Below, piece by piece: positions 21,858-32,989 of a DNA stretch of 64,000 nt. The stretch's first letter is position 1. Every line of letters begins with the position of its first letter. The notes below the pieces were generated by a model. That model was not told the DNA's origin. It saw only the letters and a program-made list of their open reading frames with translations, and ran no database searches. This DNA is from Platanthera guangdongensis (lineage: Eukaryota; Streptophyta; Magnoliopsida; Asparagales; Orchidaceae), in assembly GCA_039583875.1 (NCBI GenBank), contig CM077152.1:23721538-23785537 (forward strand), read 5' to 3'. Made by a program: the position numbers and the translations under genes.

Positions 21858-23510
21858 AATTTGTGAAGTGGAAGTGGGTGACGGGACAGCCGGGCGGCCT
21901 GGGGCGGACAGCTTTGGCGGACTAGGCAGACTGGGCGGACTGTGATTTGCGGTCCTGGTGGAAGGTCTAGTGAGAAGCCAGTTGTTCTTCTGGGCGGTTT
22001 GCACGGGTGATTCCGCGGACTATGCGGCCTGGTTTCTGCGGATAGGGTTTTGCTGATTGGCTTTGCCAAGGAGCGGCCTGAGCGGATAAAGGCTTGCGGA
22101 CTGGTGCTTTGCTTAGTGGCCGCGGGTGCAAGCTTGTGCTGATAGGCGGTTTGGCTCGTGTCCGCGGGTAGCTTGCGGACTGGAGTGTCTGCGGTGTGGG
22201 CTGTTGCGGACTGGGCTTAGAGCTTGGCTGAGGCCTTGTCGAGCTCTGGTGGCACAGCAGGCGATTTGCTGTGGAGATCGATTGGCGGACTGGGTTTGGA
22301 GTCCGGGGTTGGCTGCTGTTTTGGACAGAAGTGCGAGAAGCTTGCGGACTGATGGCGGTCTGTGCTAGGGTGTTTGGCGGACGAGAATTTGAGTCCGCCA
22401 TGCTCGCATTGGCCCTTGATGGTTTTGGACTTGGTCACACTTTGTGCCAAGGCCATGGTGTCCGCGGTATCCGCCAAGTCCGCTGTGACCGGGCGGACTG
22501 TTGCTATCTGCCTTTGGTCGTGGACTTGTGGCGGATTGAGGTGTGAGTCTTGCGGACTACCTCGGGTTGGTGCGGACTGCCATTGAAGGGGGTTGCTATC
22601 TTGCAGTGGTTGGAGCTTTGCGGGCTGATGCCTTGTCCGCATAGCTTGGGCGGACTGGAGAGGGTTCGTCAATGGTTGCCTTGCTCCTGGCGGTTTCCCT
22701 TGGTATCCGGCTAAGTCCATGCGGACTCGGCGGACGGAGGTTTGCTATCGCGCGGGCTGGGGTGGTGACGCCATCTCTTGGGCGGTGACCACACTCCTCA
22801 CCTTGCCTATAAATAGGACCCCCCTGGCATAACCTAAGTAACTAGAGTGAACAGTAAGTTGGGTTGAGTGAAGTGCTGCGGTCTGTGTTTATCAGTCCGC
22901 GCGGATTGTTTCAGGCTGACGGTTTGTTGTGTGCAGGTCGCGCGGATAGCTTCAAGGAGCCAGGAGTTTGGCTGTGACTTCGGTCAAGTACTTGGAAGTG
23001 TGCGGTCTCTGCGGACTCAGCAGGAGGTCGCCCTGCGGCTTGTCAGTTCTGTTTCATCTTTGCCAGCTTCAATAACTTGTCCGCCGGTTTCAGGCGAGTA
23101 GGGGTGTTCCTCAGTTCAGGTTCAGCATGAGGCGAATAACGGTGTGTCCGCGCGGCCTCGCGGCTTCGGCGGACTCCGTGGCTATTCGGCGGATTGCAGC
23201 GTAGCGTGGGCGATCTCAGCGGACTCGGCGACCTCGGCGACCTCGCGGTCTCGGCGGACTCCGGTGCTGTCCGCCCGACTTGTTTTTTGGTGCTTTCTGT
23301 TTACAGCTGTTATACTAGCGAAATCATGTCTCGCTATGTATGCCTCGCATTGTAAAGAAGTGAATGATTAAAAGACCTGTTGTGCTTCTATTGTTTGTTG
23401 GCATTTACCTCTATTCCTTGGTGTCCGCTGGTTCAACGTGCGAACTGGGTAGTTCCGAAGATATTAATTTGGCGTTTGGGCTATCTTGCTGACCACGTTG
23501 AGAAAATTAA
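21852..23510 (+). repeat. 3' LTR of element C
   Basis: Starts TGTTGAAATTTGTG right after the polypurine tract. TATA box at 22807-22816. Collinear with the 5' LTR over its whole length with few differences by eye, including the GCGGACT motifs. Apparent antisense proteins in it are repeat artefacts shared by both LTRs. Confidence 0.93.
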
Positions 23511-23657
23511 CCCGCTAACAAATTAAATGGATGATTCTTGGAGAGGTTCGAGAGGTTCCAACGGCAGTGCCTGGAGGAGAAGGTATCGACTCCTTGTGAG
23601 GGTGGCGAGGGTGGCGAGCAGAGAGTCGGTTGGGTAGGAGAGAGGCGGGATATGACG

Positions 23658-23695
23658 TAGTGGGCCTGTGGCAGTGTCCTTGACAGGAGCTCTGG
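23658..23695. repeat. Right arm of the inverted repeat around element C
   Basis: Reverse complement of 15949-15986 (GTGGGCCTGTGGCAGTGTCC...GAGCTCT). On the minus strand it reads ELLSRTLPQAH in a longer open stretch, so an exon fragment is possible. With element C removed the two arms would be about 150 bp apart. Confidence 0.85.
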
Positions 23696-25984
23696 AGTTC
23701 GCTCATACATAATGACAATAATCAAGGAATCTCAACAACAAATTTATTTTGTGCAAGTGTCTCAGCCTGTCGAAATATGATATTTTTTGAGATTTACGAG
23801 TCACAAGTCATGCCGTGACGTATTGTGTGTCGCGTGTCGGTGTCGGCGCTACATAACTTGCTCCATTAACAAGGTTCGATAATGGAGAGTCTCCGAGCAG
23901 TCAGTCAACGGATTCAAAGCAGAAGCGAGTGTAGGTTAGCCAACATGTGCAAATTTAACAATAAATGGATGCAATTAATTATGCAAACATTAACAGTTAG
24001 ATCATCTCAGCTCCCATGCTCATGAAACTGACTGTATTGGCTTCCTGGTGTATTTCCTCTCTAGGAAACAAGTCCACCGTCTCGCCGAGGGCGGGTACAG
24101 CATTCTCCTCACGTGTTGATGGTGAGGGCGCGGCCTCGAGGCGATCACGTGTGCATGCTTGGAAATCAATGCTAGCGGGATACATGGAGAGTTTGTAAAG
24201 CATTGTGACGTCGCTCCCCAAAACCACGCGGTTAGGAGAGGAGTGGCCACCCGCTTATACACCCAGGACCAACAAGCATGTTGGGCGGTTTGGGACTAAA
24301 CCGCCCCTTTTAGCGAGTCACAATACACGCTTGGACATCTCCGTCCATTCCACGTGGCGCACTTAACAGAGTTCTGATCTGTGAAGTCTGAACCCTCCTT
24401 CACTATAATAACATGAGGAGAATGTTGCATGCACCCTCCCTCGGAGAGCCAAAGGACTTGTTTCAGAGCGAGAAAATACACATGGAAGCCCATACAATCG
24501 GTATCGTCGGCGGGGAAATGACCTCACCATTGATGTTTGTAAACTTAAATGCACATAATTAATTAATTGCAAATACTTCATTCATAAATTGTTAAATTTG
24601 GACGTGTTGGCTAGCACTTACTTTTACATTGAATATGTTGGCACTCTGCATCGTGGAAAGGTTCACGCTCAGGTTCAAGTGATACAGGCAAGGCTGGGGA
24701 GGATTAGCGAAGAAGAACCAGAAGCTAAACGAAGTAGTAAACCAAATTAACAGCAGCTACAACTCACTAAGGATGCACGTCAAGATATCTATGCAGCAGC
24801 AAAGTGAACACAACAATGACACTGCACAATTTGGAAAAGAATGGTCGAACAATCCTAGGAGCACTCCATCATGAGCAAGGTTCGCATCTCTCCATACGGG
24901 ACGGGACCAATCGCAAGCTTCAACGAAATCTTTCATTGTTGCTCATTTCTTCAAGGTGCCACACCAACTATAAATCAAAATCTTTGATTTCGAAGGCAGC
25001 TGAGGAAGCGCAAAGTGTTAGAAGAACTAATAATCATGTGAGTCAAATATGCTAATTATATGAATTATTGGGTTATCATTAACATCGACCCAAATTTAGG
25101 TGATCTAATTAATCAGGTCGAATACGTTTCATATTGTATGGGTGGTTCAAATAATGTGTGGATACTGAACGTCGTTTACATTTATATGGTGGGTTTAAAT
25201 GTAAATCGGTCGCATTAGATTTTGCTATAAATAAGTTATGATCCCCGAGTCACAAGACATGAAAATAAAAATCATTATCACTCTCATTCAGTTCTAGCAT
25301 CCCATCGTTGGAGAGAGCCTAAGGAGGAAGAGGACTCATATTTTTCATCCGGACCTTGTAGACTTGGAAGATCCTTGACCTCTACATTCCATTCTCATGG
25401 ATTCAGGTATGCTTTCACTCAAGTTTTCGTCTGGATTCTCCCCAACACAAAGAACATGAACTTTGTATGATGGCAGAAATGATGGAGCTGAAAATATAAG
25501 AATTTGAGTGATGAAGATGTATGCTTTCTCGTATTTTGGAAGTCTATTTATAGGAAAACTATTTTTTGAGTATTTCTTTAACACTAAATATATAATATTA
25601 GTAACAATATATGATATTAATTACCATATTAAATCATTAATAACAATATGTAATATCAATACCATATTAGTGATATTACAATCATCAATAACAATATATA
25701 TTATTAATAACATTATTAAAGCCATTAACCAGAACAAAATCTTATCATTAATAACAATAAAATGTATTAATTCTATCTGAAATCATTAATAACTAAAATA
25801 TTAACGAATGCGGCACTCGTTATTCATATCCCATTACTGCATGCATGCACACGATTAATAGTTTTCCCATTGATGAGTTGCTGCACTCGTTATTTTTGAT
25901 CTTTTATTTTATCGTCAGCCAGTCTTGAGAACTGAAATATTTATGCTTTGATCTTAATTTTATCAGCAATTTCAAAAATTTAAT
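23696..25984. other. Gene-poor DNA with a possible small minus-strand frame
   Basis: An open minus-strand stretch at 23997-24227 (76 codons, starting MVLGSDVTMLYKLSMYPAS) has codon use that looks protein-like, but I do not recognise it and see no splice or promoter context. A degenerate TAATAACAATAT-type simple repeat fills about 25580-25790. Nothing else is supported. Confidence 0.3.
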
Positions 25985-28258
25985 TGTTGCGGGTCGCTCG
26001 AGGCTCCCGGTAGACCGGGCTAAATTTGGCCGTCTTAGCCCGTGGAGCGGTCGGGCGCGAAGTCAGTCACATAGTAAGTAGAGAAATGGACAAACAGATT
26101 TTTAACGTGGAAAAACTCGTGAAAAGGGTAAAAAATTACGTGACTGGTTCAGTGCTGGTTAAACTTCACTATTCGCCGCTGTTTACAAGGTTCTTGAGAA
26201 GTCAAAGACATGCCGCTCCTCATTATAGCTTGGGGTGAGAAAGAATGTAGCTTGCTCGGAGGTGCATGACAGACCACCACTCGTGAAGCTCAATCTATGT
26301 CTATTATTGGTGGTTGTAGAATGCTCGTGGTAGTGGTTCAGATGCTGATCAGTGTTGGGAGGTGGCACGTAGGAGGAGTACTGAGGAGGCTGGCATAACA
26401 CCTTTCACGTAGGAGCGTCGTGGACTTTGACAAATCTTCGAGGCGCTCGATGAGAGATAACTCGTAGGAGGATTTCGACAGAGCTCTGCCATGTAGGAGG
26501 AGAAGTCTGGGAGGAGAAAAATTAGAATGAGAAGGGGTCTGGAATCCTATTTATATAGGCCCCAAAGGTGGTTATGATAGTTATTCGCAGACCGTAATCA
26601 CCCAAATACTAATTGCCGACCGATTCTAATGTAGTTTAAGACACGAATTACTTTTATAATTTCACTTTTCGCGGGACGCCGTAGTTTCAGATATTTACTC
26701 CCACCATTATTGGTGGTTACGCTTGTGGTTACGTGAGTGGTTACTCATGTAATCGACGACGACGATCATGGGAGGGCGGTCAGACTGTGGCAAACGAAGG
26801 GAGGCCGACTGGGGGGAGACCCTGGCGGGGAGGCCACCCGGACGCCAGTCTCGCGGAGGCCGAGCGAGCGAAAGCAACCTGTCACCAGCTGCATGGAGGT
26901 TGACCGAGCAGAGGGCACCCGGGCGCCAGCCTCACAGAGGTCGGTCGGGCAGTGTCCGCCCGACATCAACATCGTAGAGGCCAGGCGAGCGGAGGTCGCC
27001 CAGGCCTATCCTCGGGGAGGCCAGCCGGGCGGAGGTCACTCAGGCGTCGTCCTCGGGGCAGTTAGCCGGGGGTAGGCCTCCCGTGCACCGGCTGGGTGGA
27101 AGCCTCCTGTGTGCAAGCCACAAGGAGGCCCGCTTGTGCACCGGCCTCACAGAGGCCGGCCGGGGCAAAGGCTGGCAGTGCACCGGCCTCACAGAGACCG
27201 GTCGAGCGGAGGCTGCCCGAGCGTCGACCCCGTGGAGGCCGGCTGGGCAGAGGATGACTGGACGGAGGTCGGTGTGCAAAGGCCTCCCGAGCGCCGGCCT
27301 CGCGGCGGCCGCCCGTGCGCCGACCTCATGGAGGCCGACCGTGAAGAGGTCGCCTGAACGCCAGCCTCATTGAGGCTGGCCGGTGGAGGACTCCCGAGCG
27401 GCATCCTCTTGGAGGGCGGCCAGGCGGAGGTGGCGGTCGGCTCGGATGATTGGCCGCAGTCGGTTGGTTTTGCGCACTATGGGATCGCCCATGGATCGGA
27501 CATGTCGATTGCGCGTGGTGGTTACTCCCATAACCTCCCCTCCCATTAAGTTAGGGGGAGTTATATGGTTATGTCTAACCGCAACCCGAATTTCCTATAA
27601 ATTTTGGGAGACCCCATCATTTCCCCCCCCCCCCCCACACACACACAATCCTCGATGTCCAGAGCCTAAACGGGAGAAGAGTGGGGACTTTATGCGAGTC
27701 TGAATTGTGGCAACTATGGTGGTGGATGGCGAAGGGGCACCAAAAAAACATAGGTGGGGGCGGAATACAAATCAAGGTGAGGCGCGAAAGAGACCAAAGG
27801 CAGAGCATGGGTGAGGTGCTCTTTAGCAAGATGCACCCACACGCTGATCGCACGTGAGGCGCACCCGCGAGTCGGGGTGAGGACCACCCGCACGACGGGA
27901 GGGTGCGCGCGGGGTGTGGACCCGCACATTGCTCTCGCACGTGTGGGGATTACCCGCGACACGTAGGGTGAACCTGTGTGTTGTGCGCATTGGGCGGACT
28001 AGCGTGCCCATGCGGCGGACCCGTGCCAGCACGAGGGCGCAGCGGGTACGCGCGCGCAGCGCGACAGACCCGTGCCCGCACGGGGACGCATCAGGCACAT
28101 GTGTACAGTGGAACTGTGTTGCGCGCGCTCGTGTGGGTGGCGTCCCTTGCGTGCTGGGCGCACCTGCACACCGTGCGGGCCCTCAGGGCGGCCTTTCTCA
28201 TTGCGCATGTGTTTGCCAGTCCTCCCTGTGGGCAGGGTGACGCCTTGGGCTTGCTTGT
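25985..28258. repeat. GC-rich LTR-like region with hairpin minisatellite
   Basis: The start has TTTTTAACGTGGAAAAACTC and GGGTAAAAAATTACGTG (26098-26140), phrases commonly seen in plant LTRs. From about 26760 to 27420 degenerate units of about 40 bp each carry a dyad such as CCGGCCTCACAGAGGCCGG (27143). A TATA-like CCTATAAAT lies at about 27591. A C14 run with (CA)n follows at 27620-27648. 27830-28250 is GC-rich with GCGGACCCGTGCC-type repeats. No matching second LTR or protein domain was found, so the element type is unknown. Long open frames here come from GC-rich repeats. Confidence 0.45.
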
Positions 28259-30495
28259 TGTTAACCCAGAAATCGGCGATCCTTCCCAAGGTGGCCAGCT
28301 GGCTCATCGTGACCCTTAGATTCTCCCTTTTGATCGCGATGGGTCCCAGCGTAGGCGGACAGTCTTCCCTATCCGCCTAGGTCTCCTAGCAACCGCGTGC
28401 CCTGCGGGACGGCGAGCTATTCTCATAGCTCCCCTCGCGGGACATGCGGTTGGGTTCGCTAATCATGCAGTACTTTTCCTTGCAGGAGTCCGCCAACAGC
28501 ATTGCCAGGAGCGGCCTCCCATTTTCGCCCAAGGGGCGGTGGTCTTCAGCCACCGTCCGCCGAGGCCGCCCACCAGGGGCGACCTCCCTGCTGCCCGAGG
28601 GGCGGCGGCCTCCTGCCGCCGTCCGCCGAGGCCGCCCACCCTGGGCGGCCTCAGCCCGCCAGCCGGGCGGACTCCCCCCGGAGTCCGCCCAGGCCGCCCG
28701 CAAGGGGGCGGCCAGGCCAGCCGGGCGGACTCCCCCTGGAGTCCGCCCAGTCCGCCCGCTAGGGGGCGGACCCGGCGCTCTGCCGGGCGGACTCCCCTGG
28801 AGTCCGCCCAGGCCGCCCGCTAGGGGGCGGCCTCTGCCCCTCTGCCGGGCGGACTCCCCCTGGAGTCCGCCCAGGCCGCCCGCTAGGGGGCGGCCCCGGC
28901 TCTGCCGGGCGGACTCCCCCTGGAGTCCGCCCAGGCCGCCCGCTAGGGGGCGGCCCGGCTCTGCCGGGCGGACTCCCCCTGGAGTCCGCCCCGTCCGCCC
29001 GCTAGGGGGCGGACCCGGCTCTGCCGGGCGGACTCCCCCTGGAGTCCGCCCAGGCCGCCCGCTAGGGGGCGGCCCCGGCTCTGCCGGGCGGACTCCCCCT
29101 GGAGTCCGCCCAGGCCGCCCGCTAGGGGGCGGCCCCGGCTCTGCCGGGCGGACTCCCCCTGGAGTCCGCCCCGTCCGCCCGCTAGGGGGCGGACCCCGGC
29201 TCGCTGCCGGGCGGACTCCCCCTGGAGTCCGCCCAGGCCGCCCGCTAGGGGGCGGCCCCGGCGCCCTGCCGGGCGGACTCCACCCTGGAGTCCGCCCAGG
29301 CCGCCCGCTAGGGGGCGGCCTCCGGCCTGCGGGCGGACTCCTCCCGGAGTCCGCCCAGGTCGCCCGCTAAGGGGCGACTCCATTTCTTTGCAGGTGGGTC
29401 CTTCCGATTGTTTCCATTGCTCGACAGTGGCGGACGCAAAATCTCTGTCCGCGGAGTCCGCGCAGGTCGTCATGCTGATGTCACTGGGCCCCCGCTTCTA
29501 GAAGAACTCCCCTGGGCCTATAAATAGCCCATGGTGCCTCTCATTCTGGATCAGTTGATCATCCAGGAAGATCCTGCAAGTCCTGCCAGCAAACTCTGCG
29601 GACTCCGTTTTCCAGTCCGTCATCGCCTCTCCAGCAAGCTCTGCGGACTCAGTTTTCTGTCCGCAAAGCTCTCCAGCAGCTCTTCAGCAGCTTGCCAGCA
29701 GACTCTGCGGACTCCGTTTTCCAGTCCGTCATCGCCTCTCCAGCAAGCTCTGCGGACTCAGTTTCTGTCCGCAAAGCTCTCCAGCAGCTCTTCAGCAGCT
29801 TGCCAGCAGACTCTGCAGACTCAGTTTCCAGTCCTCCAGCTTGCCAGCAGACTCTTTTACTTAGTCTCTGGCAGCTTCTCCTCTGCTTTCTGGCACTTTC
29901 TTCTCTCTTAGCCGCCAGCTTCTCCTTGTACCCCTTTTATTGATCTGTTGTAAAGGTGTACTTATAAGCTTGTAATCTCTAGCTATTAATAAAAGGAAAG
30001 CCCGTCGCAGGAGTGGCATTTAGGCCGCGGCGGGCGAAGTGTGTTGTTGCCGCTGCTAGCGGCCCCCCTTATTCTTCTCTCTACTCAGCAAGCCTTGCTC
30101 CTCTGCTCAGCGAGCCTTGCTCCTCTGCTCAGCGAGCCTTGCTCCTCTGCTCAGCAAGCCTTGCTCCTCTGCTCAGCAAGCCTTGCTCCTCTGCTCAGCA
30201 AGCCTTGCTCCTCTGCTCAGCTCTCCTCGGCATCCAACCTGCAAGCACAACCGTCATATTAGCCGTCTGCTCGACAGCTCCTGGTCAACCTCCTTCTCCT
30301 CTCTTGATCAACCCGCTCTGTTGATCAAGCTCCTCTCCTCTATCCCCGCAACCCTCTTTGACAAGCCGTTTGCTCCACTCTCGAGCACTCAGAGGCTTCC
30401 TTCCTTCCCTCCTCTCCTCCTCTCCTAGCTGTGAGACCGAACACCCCCTCCGTGTTTAGCTGGCTGGTGCCCCGCGGCGTTTTCGCGCATCAACA
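28259..30495 (+). repeat. 5' LTR of element D
   Basis: Contains a GC-rich double-hairpin minisatellite (28660-29370), a TATA box CTATAAATAG (29518-29527), TCTGCGGACT repeats with a unit near 118 bp (29590-29835), and a tandem array of about six 22-bp units (CAGCAAGCCTTGCTCCTCTGCT-like, 30085-30215). AATAAAAGG at about 29988 is a possible polyadenylation signal. Proline- and Arg-rich open frames over the minisatellite are artefacts. Confidence 0.93.
28660..29370. repeat. About 60-bp tandem array, roughly 12 units, each with two perfect dyads
   Basis: Each unit has GGGCGGACTCC-N4-GGAGTCCGCCC followed by GGCCGCCCGCTAGGGGGCGGCC, or the GTCCGCCCGCTAGGGGGCGGAC variant. Both halves can form strong hairpins. 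The array recurs at the same place in the 3' LTR (about 35110-35825). Confidence 0.92.
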
Positions 30496-30547
30496 GTTAA
30501 CACGCGGCCTTCAGATCCGGTCAGACGGTGAATAGCGGCAGTTAGCC

Positions 30548-32200
30548 ATGTCAGATCAATCAGCCGAGAACTTTGCTCCAAGTCCCAGTGAAGATCCTCT
30601 CTGGGAAGCTTTTGAGCAGTCGCGCCGTGAGAATGCTCAACAGTTCCAAGCAATCAGCCAAGTCCTTGCTGCGATCACGCAGCGGTTAGACTCTCGTCCA
30701 GCAGCTGCTCCAGCTGCTCCAGCTGCTTCAATCAATCCAACACCAACATCAGAGCATAAGCAAGCTTATTCTCAAGCTTGTCCTCCGTTCTATCCGCCCT
30801 ACACCCCAACCTTCCCGCAAGGTCCTGCTGCTCCTTTGCGAACTCAAGATGAAGAGTTTGCCGCTCGCCAAAACTTCTTCCGGCAAGCAGCCCGGGGAAG
30901 TCCTGCCAGATTTCTCAACTTTCAAGGAAGTCATCCTTGCCCCCCAGCTCCTGCCTCTGCTCCCCCTGCAGCAACCTTTCCTTTCTACCCCCCTGCTTCT
31001 TTTGCAGCTGCAGCCTATGCTCCCTTTGATCCCTATGCTGTGGGAGAGCAGGAAGAGCCATCGCCCTTCATTGAGAGTGTTCGCCTTGAACCTACTCCAG
31101 CAAACTTCAGAGAGCCTCGACTGCCAATCTATACAGGAGAGACTGATCCGGTCAAGCACCTCCAAGCTTTTGAATCAGCCGTTGCTCTCAAGACTCTGTC
31201 AGATGCAACCAAGTGCAAGCTCCTTGTGACAACCTTTGATGGGCAAGTGAGGGATTGGTTCTATGGCCTCCGTCCCCACTCCATCTCTTCCTTCCTTGAT
31301 CTTCGTAGAGAATTCCTTCTCAGATTCTCTACCTCCTCCAAGAGAAAGGGCGGTCCTGAAGCCCTCTTTGAGATCAGACAGCGCAGTGATGAAACCTGGT
31401 CTCAGTTTGTTGATCGATTCCAGAGAGAGATTCTGGACATCGAAATCGTCGATCAAGAAATGTACCGAGTGGCTCTTATCCACGGTCTTCGTGAAGGGCC
31501 TCTCAAGTTTGAAGCTAATGTCCGTGCTCCGAGGACATACCAAGAGCTGATCGCTCTAGCCAACTCATACATCCGAGGCGAGAAGAGCAATCCAGGCTTC
31601 GTTTCCAAGCTTGTATCAGAGAAAGATCCGTTTCGCAAGCAGCCTCCAAGGTCTCCTTGCAATCGTTTCCCAACCTACTCAAGGAAGGATAGAAGGCTTC
31701 ATCGCCAGCGATACTCCTTCCCGAGCCGTGATGCTCAAGATCCATTGCTACCGCTAGCTCCTTCTCAAACAGCAACTGTTCAACAACAGCAAGACGATGA
31801 CTTGCACGAGTCTGATCTCGACGACGCCGTGCAAGAAGTGATCCAGATCATGAAAGACAGGGCGAGCTACAAGAAGCCCTATCGACCAGCAGATCAGAGG
31901 TCTAGAGACTCAGAGCCTTATTGTGAATTCCACAAAGAGCCAGGCCATCGAACAGAAAACTGCCGAGCATTCCGTCAGCTTGTGCAAAGGATGCTCCGGC
32001 AGGGCAAGATGCATGACTTGCTCCCTAAAGAAGATCGCCCTGACCCCATCAACGTCAAAGGGCAAAGAAATTTCAGATGTTCCTTGCTCCTCAAGGGCAG
32101 TGAATCACGTCGAAGAGCCTCCTCTCCTCATTGTCAACCAAGAAGTCGAATGCTTCGACGCCGACGACGAGGGTATACTGGGAAGGCTATTCTGAACTAG
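30548..32200 (+). CDS. Gypsy-type Gag polyprotein of element D, 550 codons, open
   Basis: One uninterrupted frame starting at ATG 30548 (MSDQSAENFAPSPSEDPLWE), 52 bp after the LTR. Residues about 1-170 are Pro/Ala-rich and low in complexity. Residues about 185-340 are a retrotransposon gag domain: PRLPIYTGETDPVKHLQAFE, CKLLVTTFDGQVRDWFYGL, LRREFLLRFSTS and SDETWSQFVDRFQREIL. Near residue 460 is YCEFHKEPGHRTENC, a zinc-knuckle-like C/H motif of the type found in plant gypsy gags. The last 40 residues are basic and may be out of the ancestral frame. Gag would assemble particles around element RNA. No pol follows. An intact long frame in a non-autonomous element suggests either youth or selection for a cis-acting Gag. 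Confidence 0.9.
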   Translation: MSDQSAENFAPSPSEDPLWEAFEQSRRENAQQFQAISQVLAAITQRLDSRPAAAPAAPAASINPTPTSEHKQAYSQACPPFYPPYTPTFPQGPAAPLRTQDEEFAARQNFFRQAARGSPARFLNFQGSHPCPPAPASAPPAATFPFYPPASFAAAAYAPFDPYAVGEQEEPSPFIESVRLEPTPANFREPRLPIYTGETDPVKHLQAFESAVALKTLSDATKCKLLVTTFDGQVRDWFYGLRPHSISSFLDLRREFLLRFSTSSKRKGGPEALFEIRQRSDETWSQFVDRFQREILDIEIVDQEMYRVALIHGLREGPLKFEANVRAPRTYQELIALANSYIRGEKSNPGFVSKLVSEKDPFRKQPPRSPCNRFPTYSRKDRRLHRQRYSFPSRDAQDPLLPLAPSQTATVQQQQDDDLHESDLDDAVQEVIQIMKDRASYKKPYRPADQRSRDSEPYCEFHKEPGHRTENCRAFRQLVQRMLRQGKMHDLLPKEDRPDPINVKGQRNFRCSLLLKGSESRRRASSPHCQPRSRMLRRRRRGYTGKAILN

Positions 32201-32985
32201 CAAGGACTTCACAATCCTCCAAAGCGAGGGACTTCACAGTCCTCCAGAGCTCCTTACAACCTACAGGGGTTATCTCAACCCTTACTCTCTCCCTCTTTCA
32301 AACATTCTTTACAACACTTCTCAGTGTTCTTTTCTTGCTTTTTTGCAAAGCTTTTATTCAGAGATCCTGTACTGACACAGTTCCCTTTTTGTTGCCTCTC
32401 TCTCTCTCTCTCTGGATCAATACGCCAATGAGATTTCGCCGAGTCTGAAACGTTCCCTCCGTAGTTTGTTCTTGCACTACCGCTTCGACCACATATGGCG
32501 GGAGTATACCCATGTGTGTAGTGGGAGCAGTTCATCTACGATTATGGGCTTCAGGCTTAGGATCCTAGCCAGCATCTGACACAGAGTGTGCGCTAGGGGA
32601 GCCCCATGTGTTAGCTCTGCTGTGCGTCTTATAGGAAACACTACGGTTAGGGTGATCTTCGCGTGGACAAGCAATGGCGATCAAGCGTAGCCTTGTCTCT
32701 TGGATCATCCTTCAACTGTGGTGGCCGAATAACTCTCTCCGGTATCCTCGATCCATGCCTCTCGGGTTCTCACAACTCCACTGATCAACACACAGACAAT
32801 ATAGGCCTCTTGGCGCAACCTGTCTCCTTGATCATGATGCTTGTGCCCAGGGCAAGAGAGCAGAGTTTCTAGCGATCCTTCTCAGGATCTTCCTTGTTTC
32901 TAGCGATCCTTCTCAGGATCTTCTTTGCTTCCAGCGGTCCTTCTCAGGACCTTCCCTTGCTTTGTGCCCTCCTTGAGGATGCGCG
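32201..32985 (+). other. Non-coding spacer of element D after gag
   Basis: No domain homology is visible. Short repeats TCTAGCGATCCTTCTCAGGATCTTCCTT occur two to three times at 32868-32960. A CT microsatellite lies at 32396-32413. Confidence 0.6.
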
Positions 32986-32989
32986 GCCA

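Larger units (their letters stand above)
15987..23510 (+). mobile_element. Element C: complete Ty1/copia retrotransposon, mutated
   Basis: Two near-identical LTRs (15987 to about 17638 and 21852 to about 23510) enclose a primer-binding site TGGTATCAGAG (17641) complementary to initiator Met tRNA, a gag-pol region and a polypurine tract CAAGGGGGAG just before 21852. Domain order is gag, protease, integrase, RT, RNase H, which is copia order. Target duplication is unclear: CCCAC precedes and CCCGC follows, one mismatch, and the LTR does not end in a clean CA. Confidence 0.95.

Noticed and set aside
27823..28319. Several overlapping open frames of about 100 codons on both strands
   Set aside because: GC-rich low-complexity DNA; no recognisable domain or splice context.
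28444..29370. Long plus-strand Pro/Arg/Gly-rich open frames over the D LTR, and their mirror frames at 34895-35578
   Set aside because: They follow the 60-bp minisatellite periodicity and occur in several frames and both strands. GC-rich repeats lack stops by composition.
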